Positions 1 through 5,527 of a stretch of DNA of 7,196 nucleotides are shown here, piece by piece. The translations under genes were made by a program, and so were the position numbers. The stretch lies in NCBI GenBank assembly GCA_025462785.1, contig JAOAPG010000025.1, positions 1 to 7,196 on the forward strand, read 5' to 3'. Numbering within the stretch: position 1 is the stretch's first letter; each line of letters opens with the position of its first letter. Origin of the DNA: Acidobacteriaceae bacterium (lineage in GTDB: Bacteria; Acidobacteriota; Terriglobia; Terriglobales; Acidobacteriaceae). Below the pieces are notes generated by a model. It worked only from the letters and a program-made list of their open reading frames with translations. It was not told where the DNA came from and did no database searches.

Positions 1-584
1 TCTTCGAAGGCGGACAACTGTTCCTGTACGGATATTGCATCCAGGATTTCCGACGAAGCCAGATGAGTTGAGAGACCTTCGAGGGAGAGATGAGATGATG
101 ATTTCAAAGCCGACCACACGCCAGGAAGATCTTCGATCGCAACTCCCAAGCGCCCCATTCCCGTATCCACCTTCAAGTGGATGGAATGTTTCGACACCCC
201 CAGCCGCGCAGCCGCGCGTTCAAGTAATTCGATTTGGCCGACTTCCCAGACGGTGGGCGTGAGGCCCAAGCGCACGATCTCTTCTTGCTCGCCTCGCCAG
301 AATCCCGTCATCAGGAGAATACGCGCCTGGATGCCCGCTTCGCGCAGCGGAATAGCCTCGTCGAGCGAAGTCACTCCAAGCCAGCGCGCTCCTTCTTCTT
401 CCAGCGCTAGAGCGCACTCGACCGCGCCATGACCGTAGGCATCCGCTTTTACCACGGCACAAATCGTTACGCCATTCTTGATATGCCGCTGCACGACTCC
501 AAAGTTGTGCTGCAAGTTTGCTAAAGAGATTTCGGCCCACGTGGGACGGGTAGCTGCACGCTTTGCGATTTCGATGGTCGCCAC
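1..584 (-). CDS. alr: Alanine racemase, N-terminal part (cut by left edge)
   Basis: PLP-dependent enzyme that interconverts L- and D-alanine in the cytoplasm and supplies D-Ala for peptidoglycan. I translated the minus strand from a GTG at 584-582. An in-frame stop lies 13 codons upstream with no ATG between, so this is the most plausible start. The 194 visible residues cover about half of a typical enzyme of roughly 370. The PLP-binding motif VVKADAYGHG is at residues 44-53, with Lys46 as the expected Schiff-base lysine. The substrate/PLP-contacting stretch KVDTGMGRLG is at 138-147, with Arg145. An N-terminal 'RPTWAEISLANLQHN' block (13-27) is typical of the fold-type III TIM-barrel domain. 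The C-terminal domain with the catalytic tyrosine lies outside the window. The gene follows the tonB-like gene by 87 bp in the same direction and may be co-transcribed or use the TATAAT box at 620-625. Family assignment is firm; the start codon is probable. Confidence 0.95.
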   Translation of the reverse strand, partial: MATIEIAKRAATRPTWAEISLANLQHNFGVVQRHIKNGVTICAVVKADAYGHGAVECALALEEEGARWLGVTSLDEAIPLREAGIQARILLMTGFWRGEQEEIVRLGLTPTVWEVGQIELLERAAARLGVSKHSIHLKVDTGMGRLGVAIEDLPGVWSALKSSSHLSLEGLSTHLASSEILDAISVQEQLSAFE

Positions 585-619
585 TTTTATTGGTCTACTT
601 CTCTCAGTTACTCTGATTG

Positions 620-625
620 ATTATA
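620..625 (-). promoter_or_regulatory. Candidate -10 box upstream of alr
   Basis: The minus strand reads a perfect TATAAT here, about 35 nt before the alr GTG, inside the 87-bp gap after the tonB-like gene. At 16-18 nt upstream I see no good -35 hexamer (best about GTGGAG). It is either a weak or activator-dependent promoter or a chance AT-rich match. If real, the alr leader would be about 30 nt. Confidence 0.35.
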
Positions 626-671
626 GACGCCCTGATTCGAGCCTCCACGTTACCGCAGGGCTACTCCCACG

Positions 672-1397
672 CTAACTGCCTGAGAGCGTGAACTTCACCG
701 TCACCTGAGTCTCGACCTCCGCAGGATCTCCGTTTAGATAATACGGGCGGTATCGCCATTGACTCACAGCTTCGATTGCTGCTTGCGCAAGCATGGGGTG
801 TCCGCTGAGCAACTGCAAATTCTCGATCGTTCCATCTTTGCTGATCGTCGCACGTAGAAGAACGATGCCCTGAATTCGGGCCTGCCTTGCAATGGCAGGA
901 TAGCTGGGCTCAACGCGGTGGATGAGATTGCCTTCCATCATGTGGGAAATGAATAAATGACGCGCCGAAACAGGTGGATGCGGTATCACGACGGGGAGAC
1001 CAGCACCCGACAGACTCACCCCCTCAATTGCCGGACCACCGGCTCCGGTTGACCCGGGGCCAGTTACACTGATGTCCGGCGGCGTGGCATTGGGAATCTC
1101 CGGGAGACGCACCGCGTGCGAGGTCTCGCTTCGTCGATATACGAAAGGATGGCCCGCCACAATACTTACCCACCTTCTATTCGAAGCCGGAGCCTGCGGT
1201 TGAACTGCCCTCCGCTCCGATATCGGCACTAATAACCGTGGCGGTGCGAGAAACGCCGGCAGTCCTTGCGTGTAAAGGAACGGCAACGCGAGCAGGATAG
1301 TGATAGCCAATGCTTGCAATCCAAATGAAAGCAACGTCGTCCAACCGCGGTGGGATTGGTTGTCCCAATGTGCGTCACAAAGAGAGTCGGCGAACAT
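672..1397 (-). CDS. TonB-family protein with one membrane anchor and a C-terminal TonB domain
   Basis: A 241-residue protein predicted to sit in the inner membrane with its C-terminus in the periplasm. TonB proteins transmit proton-motive-force energy from ExbB/ExbD to outer-membrane TonB-dependent receptors. Residues 1-20 are a short polar N-terminus containing RGW at 17-19. Residues about 21-42 form one hydrophobic helix. Residues about 43-160 are a Pro/Ala/Gly/Ser-rich linker spanning the periplasm. Residues 162-241 are a TonB C-terminal domain, with the hallmark YP at 166-167, 'QGIVLLRATISKDGTIENL' at about 176-194, and WRYRP at 214-218. The ATG at 1397 is supported by an AGGAGG five bases upstream. 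No exbB or exbD gene is adjacent, so whether it acts as a true energy transducer or as a structural TonB-domain protein is open. Acidobacterial genomes as I recall them carry several such paralogues, so I give no gene symbol. Confidence 0.9.
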   Translation of the reverse strand: MFADSLCDAHWDNQSHRGWTTLLSFGLQALAITILLALPFLYTQGLPAFLAPPRLLVPISERRAVQPQAPASNRRWVSIVAGHPFVYRRSETSHAVRLPEIPNATPPDISVTGPGSTGAGGPAIEGVSLSGAGLPVVIPHPPVSARHLFISHMMEGNLIHRVEPSYPAIARQARIQGIVLLRATISKDGTIENLQLLSGHPMLAQAAIEAVSQWRYRPYYLNGDPAEVETQVTVKFTLSGS

Positions 1398-1402
1398 AGT
1401 GT

Positions 1403-1408
1403 CCTCCT
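1403..1408 (-). promoter_or_regulatory. Consensus Shine-Dalgarno site of the tonB-like gene
   Basis: The minus strand reads AGGAGG with a 5-nt spacer to the ATG at 1397. It is the strongest ribosome binding site in the window and fixes this start. It lies downstream of the skp terminator, so the message needs a promoter between about 1475 and 1410 or read-through. I saw no convincing -35/-10 pair there. Confidence 0.85.
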
Positions 1409-1475
1409 GAGATACAAGTTGCTATCCCTTATGGACACCAAGGCGCTCTTTTCTCGCGTGTAATTCTCGGGTCGC

Positions 1476-1510
1476 AAGAAAAAATAAAAGCCGCGTCGAA
1501 ACGCGGCTTT
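1476..1510 (-). terminator. Intrinsic (Rho-independent) terminator after skp
   Basis: On the minus strand a perfect 10-bp inverted repeat (AAAGCCGCGT / ACGCGGCTTT, 1510-1501 and 1496-1487) encloses a UUCG tetraloop. It is followed directly by a T-rich tract (TTTTATTTTTTCTT). It starts 33 nt past the skp stop codon. The plus strand has no matching T tract after the stem, so it works in one direction. It should end the skp transcript and separate it from the tonB-like gene. Confidence 0.92.
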
Positions 1511-1543
1511 CGGGAACTTCTTTCCGGTATTAGGTGTCGCCGA

Positions 1544-2257
1544 CTACTTTGGCGTCGTAGTTCCAGCTGGCTTCGTTGCACCTGGCGCTGTTGACTTAGT
1601 TCCACCTGTGGGAGAGCTTGGCCTCGTTGTTCCTGCCGGACGTAGTGGAGCAGCAACACCCGATTGTGCGTTGTATGAGTCGACAATAGTCTTGGTGATG
1701 TCTAGAGTGGGGCCTGCCCAGAGCACAGGACCGTTCGGCCAAGGATTGGAAGTATCGAAAATCAGGCCGAATCCATTGTCTCCCGCATACTTCACGATGA
1801 GTGGCGCCATCTTTTGCAGAATCTTCTGAGCAATTTCGTTCTGCTGATTTTGTGCGTCTTCGCGGGCATCCTGAGCTGCGCGCTCAAGCGATTTCTGTTT
1901 TTGCTCTATCTGCTTAACCAAGTTTCCGCGGGCTTCGTCATTCAGCTTGTCACCCTGCGTATTGAGCTGCTTCTTCAAACTATCAATTTCGTCGTTTTGT
2001 CCCTTGAGCTCGGTTTGCTTTGGTTCCAGCTTCTTGCTGAGTGCTTCGAAATCTCGTTGGCCTTCATTGCTGGCAAAGATGGCCTGTTCGATGTTGATGG
2101 TTCCAATCTTGCTACCTGATCCGGTTGCGACAGGAGCGCTAGGGGAACTAGGGGCGGAAGGCAGGGCGGCGGCGGCATTGCCTTCGGTTTGGGCCAGCAC
2201 CGTAATCGAGAAGGCGAATGCTGAAGCCGTTAAAAATCGCACGAGCTTACTTGTCAT
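1544..2257 (-). CDS. skp: OmpH/Skp-family periplasmic chaperone
   Basis: Skp trimers hold unfolded outer-membrane proteins in the periplasm and hand them to the BAM machinery. The 237-residue product begins with a basic/hydrophobic signal peptide (residues 1-22, likely cleavage after VLA). An Ala/Pro/Ser-rich spacer follows (about 28-47), then the OmpH domain (about 50-195). That domain opens with a beta strand 'IGTINIEQAI', runs through a long charged helix rich in K, E and Q (about 65-147, the coiled-coil tentacle), and closes with 'GFGLIFDTSNP' at 162-172 and the final helix. Residues about 198-237 form a low-complexity Thr/Pro/Gly/Ala/Ser/Lys tail. E. coli Skp is about 161 residues, so this protein is longer at both ends. 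The ATG at 2257 has GAAGGAG 12 nt upstream. It lies 239 bp downstream of bamA, the usual partner, with its own promoter candidate and a strong terminator. Family call is firm; true functional equivalence to Skp is inferred. Confidence 0.9.
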   Translation of the reverse strand: MTSKLVRFLTASAFAFSITVLAQTEGNAAAALPSAPSSPSAPVATGSGSKIGTINIEQAIFASNEGQRDFEALSKKLEPKQTELKGQNDEIDSLKKQLNTQGDKLNDEARGNLVKQIEQKQKSLERAAQDAREDAQNQQNEIAQKILQKMAPLIVKYAGDNGFGLIFDTSNPWPNGPVLWAGPTLDITKTIVDSYNAQSGVAAPLRPAGTTRPSSPTGGTKSTAPGATKPAGTTTPK

Positions 2258-2269
2258 GAGGTTTCAAAA

Positions 2270-2276
2270 CTCCTTC
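2270..2276 (-). promoter_or_regulatory. Shine-Dalgarno site of skp
   Basis: The minus strand reads GAAGGAG with a 12-nt spacer to the ATG at 2257. The spacer is longer than usual, but no better start codon lies nearer in this frame, and the signal peptide begins properly at this ATG. Confidence 0.7.
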
Positions 2277-2330
2277 AAATTGTCGGGTATTAATCAGATC
2301 TTTTATTGTGAACGTGGGCCGTACCCTCTG

Positions 2331-2365
2331 GTCAGCCTGGTTCGACGTCAGCAAGGCCCGCTGAC
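2331..2365 (-). other. Possible alternative hairpins in the skp leader
   Basis: Read on the minus strand, GTCAGC (2365-2360) can pair with either of two downstream GCTGAC copies (2352-2347 or 2336-2331). The first pairing gives a 6-bp stem with a 7-nt loop that holds GGGCC (2359-2355). A GGCCC further downstream (2320-2316) could pair with that loop. This is seen by eye only. No known riboswitch family is recognised, and chance pairing is possible. Confidence 0.3.
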
Positions 2366-2440
2366 TCGTAAACATTAGCGTGAACCTGAAGCGTGCTGAT
2401 CACCCCGGACAGAATGTACCTTAGGGGCGTATTGCAAATC

Positions 2441-2470
2441 ATTATAGGTGCAGCTTCCATTACGCGTCAA
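2441..2470 (-). promoter_or_regulatory. Sigma70-type promoter for skp
   Basis: The minus strand carries TTGACG (2470-2465), an 18-nt spacer and a perfect TATAAT (2446-2441). This is one mismatch from consensus overall. It sits just after the bamA stop codon and before skp, correctly oriented. Expected transcription start is near 2434, giving a leader of about 175 nt. It would let skp be made independently of bamA read-through and, with the terminator at 1476-1510, would define a single-gene unit. Confidence 0.7.
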
Positions 2471-2496
2471 ACCGCGAACCTTAGCAAGTCGCCGCA

Positions 2497-5325
2497 TTAG
2501 AACGTTGTGGCAACCGTGAATCGGAATGTCTTGCGCGGTTCTCGCAACAAGTAGTGTGGGGAGTAAGTGTTTCGCGTAAGTTGATACGTGTAATCACCAG
2601 CAGCACCCACAGGGAACATGTTTCTTGTGATCGCAATCGGCGATCCGGCAATCTCATCAAGCCGCAATGGGTTGTAGGCGTAGTAAATGCGGAAAGGTGC
2701 ATTGACGACAGGTAAGAACATTTGCAATTCGAGTCCAGTCGACATTCGCGGCTTCCAATTCGTACTTCCCAAGACCTGGAGTTGCTGGGAAAACTTAGGA
2801 AACGAGCTCGAGGATCCAGGCGTAATGCCTCCCATGCAAGTAAAACTGATCGGATCGAGCACTGGGCAACCATACACTTGGCCGTTGATGGCGTTGAATT
2901 GCGTATTGTTAATGAGCAGTTGCGACTGTCTTAACACCGGATCAATGCCGATATCCATAAACGGTACGAGGGCCACCGGACCCGCGATGGTGTATCGATA
3001 TTCCAAGTTGGCCACTACGCTAGCATCGCCGCCAGGGAACACGATTTGATCGGATGGGACCGGGATTGTGTAAGCTCCCTGCGCTGGATTCAGAGGGTTT
3101 TTGCTAACTACGGATCCATCAGGATTTCGCAGTGGGACGGTGATCACGCTAGGTAGAAAAGCCACTGGAGAGATGGAGCGGATGTCGAATCCGCGAATAT
3201 CGTTTTCGCCTCCCATGTAGAAGCGTTGGAAGGGTGGCTCGACCAAACCTCCGTACCCGCTCATAAATGATGCTTGCAGTCTGTAGCCGATGGTATTCCT
3301 GTGATTTTGGACCGGCTTGAAGTGCTTGTATTCAAAGACCGGACGGACGGTCTTTACGGTACCGCCTAATCCTGAAATTTCAGCGGCGAAATATGTGCTA
3401 CTACCAGCGTGGGGAAAGTTCGCGGAATCGAGCGTATTTTTCGAGTAGCTGGGAATCACCTTGCTGGTCACAATCCCGTTGAGAGCGCTTGGACCGCTGA
3501 CTCCGCTGAAAGCCAAATAGTTAAACAACGATTTGGCCGCTGTAGTCAGCGCGACCAGCGAGGAAACATCGTAGGAATAACTGATGCCAACTCGCTTAAA
3601 AGAGCGATGCAGCGGATAGTTCAGTGACGTCGTGAAGCCTTTGCTCGATTGCGTATAGTTCTGGAGTTGCTGCAACTCGGCGTTCGTGAGCGCTAATTGT
3701 TGCCCCGTCAAGATTGCAGACTGGCGGGCTTGATCGTAGGTATATTTCCGCCCATAGACGGTGAAGCCGAACTGCAGCGGGCGATCCCAAAGATACGGTT
3801 CGGTAAAGCCAAACATTAAATTGCGCTGCAAATTTCCAATCTGCGCTTGTACGGTGAGTGTTTCGCCGAGTCCAAGAAAGTTATTCGTGCTATAGCTCAG
3901 GCCGATGAAGGCTCCCTCAAGCCCGCTCACGCCTCCGGTGAGTCCGATTTGATTTTTACCCTTCTCTTTCACTTTGAGGGTCAGGTCGACGGTGCCTTCT
4001 TTCTCGTCAAGGTGGCGATCCGTCACATTGGGATCGTCAGGTTTAAGCTGATCGAAGTATCCCAGTTGGTTCAAGCGCTGCAGGCTGAGTTCCCACAATT
4101 GCTGGTTGTAAACCTGGCCTTCTTCCAGCGCAATCTCACGGCGTATAACTTTGTCACGCGTGGTTGTATTGCCTGAAAACTCAATGCGGCGGACAAAAAA
4201 TTGCTTTCCTTCGTCTACGTCGATATCGAGGAAAACAAGTTTCTTTTGCTCATCGAAAGTAGTATTCGGAATCGACGTAAAGTTGATGTATCCGTACTGC
4301 CCATAGGCTTTGCGTAGCGCTTCGAGCCCTTTGGCGACTTTTTCACGACTGAAGATATCACCATCCTTGATTGGGAACAGAGAGCGCAGAGCTTTGACGT
4401 TTGTGATCGCCTTATTGTTCTTGAACGTGATGGCACCCAGGTTATAGCGGTCGCCCTCTTCGACCGGAATCATAATGTCTACCGCCTTTCCTGGTCCAGC
4501 CTGCAGAAGAGGAACGTGGAAGCCACTGTGCCCGGTGTCATGGATATTTGTCTTGGGATCTTGCACCAACACTTTGAAGTAGCCGCGATTCTGGTATTCC
4601 GCACGCACGCGCTCCGTGTCCTCGTCGAGCTTAGTCGCGTCGTAAGTCTTGGCTAATAAATTCTCGAGGAAGATGGAATGCGGAACCCCGATGGGCTTCA
4701 AGTTCTTCATCGCGCTGCGCAGAATGCGGCTTGGGACGTTTTTATTCCCTTGGAAAATGATTTTTCCGACTTTGACCTTAGGGCCTTCCTTGATCACGAA
4801 TGTCAAACTGACCGCGGCAGGAGGGATAGGGCGAACCTCAGTGCGAACCGTGGCGAACTGCCTTCCATGTTCTGCGAGCAGACCCTTGATGGTAACTTCA
4901 GCTTTCTTTACTTTCGTCGGATCGTATTGGCTTTCGGGAGAAAGTCCAACTTTGGCCTCCTTGAAGCGATCGAGGACATCGCTCTTTGACACCGCATTCA
5001 ATCCCACGTAGTCGATCTCGCGAATGGTCGGGCGTTCCTTTACGTAAATATGCAACCGCCATCCCTTTGGAGTCTGTTCGCGCTCAACGCGAATGTCTTC
5101 AAAGTACCCGGTGTTCCAAAGCGAGTTGAAATCACGCTCAATTGCCGCTGGATCGTAAACATCACCGGGCCGGGTAAAAATACGGGCGCGAATTGTATCC
5201 GCCGGTATGCGACGATTGCCGTGAATAACAACTTCCGTAACCAGCTCTTGTTGCGCCACACCCAACGAACACAGCATTAGGATTGCGGCCACAAGCATAG
5301 TGAAAGCGCGCACTAACGGACGCAC
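2497..5325 (-). CDS. bamA: Outer-membrane protein assembly factor BamA (Omp85)
   Basis: Core subunit of the BAM complex, which folds and inserts beta-barrel proteins into the outer membrane. The 942-residue product has a signal peptide (cleavage likely after Ala24, LGVA|QQ). Five POTRA domains follow at roughly 27-97, 99-180, 184-290, 292-373 and 375-455, each with the 'I.F.GN' strand and a 'GYF/GYI' turn (for example NTGYFEDI 71-78, NRGYFKV 246-252, QLGYFDQL 420-427). POTRA3 holds an insertion of about 20 residues near 256-278. The Bac_surface_Ag barrel spans about 458-942, with the loop-6 IRGF motif at 710-713 and a C-terminal Phe that ends the beta-signal (FTVATTF). E. coli BamA is about 810 residues; the extra length is largely in barrel loops. 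The 5325 start is a GTG with no Shine-Dalgarno. A second in-frame GTG at 5313 has AAAGG 11 nt upstream and still leaves a full signal peptide, so it may be the real start. The frequent neighbours rseP, lpxD and fabZ are absent here. Confidence 0.96.
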   Translation of the reverse strand: MRPLVRAFTMLVAAILMLCSLGVAQQELVTEVVIHGNRRIPADTIRARIFTRPGDVYDPAAIERDFNSLWNTGYFEDIRVEREQTPKGWRLHIYVKERPTIREIDYVGLNAVSKSDVLDRFKEAKVGLSPESQYDPTKVKKAEVTIKGLLAEHGRQFATVRTEVRPIPPAAVSLTFVIKEGPKVKVGKIIFQGNKNVPSRILRSAMKNLKPIGVPHSIFLENLLAKTYDATKLDEDTERVRAEYQNRGYFKVLVQDPKTNIHDTGHSGFHVPLLQAGPGKAVDIMIPVEEGDRYNLGAITFKNNKAITNVKALRSLFPIKDGDIFSREKVAKGLEALRKAYGQYGYINFTSIPNTTFDEQKKLVFLDIDVDEGKQFFVRRIEFSGNTTTRDKVIRREIALEEGQVYNQQLWELSLQRLNQLGYFDQLKPDDPNVTDRHLDEKEGTVDLTLKVKEKGKNQIGLTGGVSGLEGAFIGLSYSTNNFLGLGETLTVQAQIGNLQRNLMFGFTEPYLWDRPLQFGFTVYGRKYTYDQARQSAILTGQQLALTNAELQQLQNYTQSSKGFTTSLNYPLHRSFKRVGISYSYDVSSLVALTTAAKSLFNYLAFSGVSGPSALNGIVTSKVIPSYSKNTLDSANFPHAGSSTYFAAEISGLGGTVKTVRPVFEYKHFKPVQNHRNTIGYRLQASFMSGYGGLVEPPFQRFYMGGENDIRGFDIRSISPVAFLPSVITVPLRNPDGSVVSKNPLNPAQGAYTIPVPSDQIVFPGGDASVVANLEYRYTIAGPVALVPFMDIGIDPVLRQSQLLINNTQFNAINGQVYGCPVLDPISFTCMGGITPGSSSSFPKFSQQLQVLGSTNWKPRMSTGLELQMFLPVVNAPFRIYYAYNPLRLDEIAGSPIAITRNMFPVGAAGDYTYQLTRNTYSPHYLLREPRKTFRFTVATTF

Positions 5326-5383
5326 CTTTACAAAAGAAAAAGATAGGAAAAGGCCGGAGAAGCTAACCGGGGATGACTGCGAG

Positions 5384-5402
5384 CTGTCCTCGGGGAGGAC
5401 AG
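5384..5402 (-). repeat. Hairpin in the bamA leader
   Basis: A perfect 8-bp inverted repeat (CTGTCCTC / GAGGACAG) with a 3-nt loop lies about 60-80 nt before the bamA start. No T tract follows on either strand, so it is not a standard intrinsic terminator. A smaller inverted repeat (AGCGAT-GA-ATCGCT, 5418-5431) lies next to it. It may be leader RNA structure or a short dispersed palindromic repeat. Copies elsewhere in the genome would decide; I cannot see them here. Confidence 0.6.
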
Positions 5403-5465
5403 GGTTATCCTGATGAAAGCGATGAATCGCTACGACCTCAAATTACTGGATTATGGAAAACCGCA

Positions 5466-5496
5466 ATTATACGGTAGAGCAGTGGATACCGTCCAA
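5466..5496 (-). promoter_or_regulatory. bamA: Candidate promoter for bamA
   Basis: The minus strand reads TTGGAC (5496-5491), a 19-nt spacer and a perfect TATAAT (5471-5466), in the gap between the molybdopterin oxidoreductase gene and bamA. The spacer is longer than the ideal 17, so basal strength may be modest. Expected start near 5459 gives a leader of about 130-145 nt that contains the hairpin at 5384-5402. Confidence 0.5.
5471..5492. promoter_or_regulatory. Inverted repeat overlapping the bamA promoter (possible operator)
   Basis: ACGGTA (5471-5476) and its reverse complement TACCGT (5487-5492) are separated by 10 bp. They fill the spacer between the -35 and -10 candidates and overlap the outer edge of both boxes. 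Half-site centres are 16 bp apart, somewhat more than one and a half helical turns. The position suits a regulator that blocks or reshapes a promoter with a long spacer. No regulator gene is visible in the window, and a 6-bp repeat can arise by chance. Confidence 0.35.
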
Positions 5497-5527
5497 AATG
5501 CCTGATCGAGTTTGTTGTCTTGTTACT

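Noticed and set aside
220..540. A 106-codon minus-strand open frame inside the alr region
   Set aside because: It is out of frame with alanine racemase, whose translation over the same bases shows the PLP-lysine motif; the other frame is Arg/Ser-rich and looks like a shadow.
1398..1475. Searched for a promoter of the tonB-like gene
   Set aside because: Only poor matches (for example TTGGTG with no suitably spaced -10) were seen, so none is listed.
1947..2378. A 143-codon plus-strand open frame antisense to skp and its leader
   Set aside because: The opposite strand encodes a clear OmpH protein; the plus-strand product shows no recognisable domain and runs through the skp promoter-side gap.
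4649..5011. 120-codon plus-strand frame antisense to the bamA POTRA region
   Set aside because: Overlaps strongly conserved POTRA coding sequence on the other strand and shows no domain of its own.
5384..5402. Hairpin considered as a terminator for the molybdopterin oxidoreductase gene
   Set aside because: No T tract follows the stem on the minus strand, and it lies downstream of the candidate bamA promoter.
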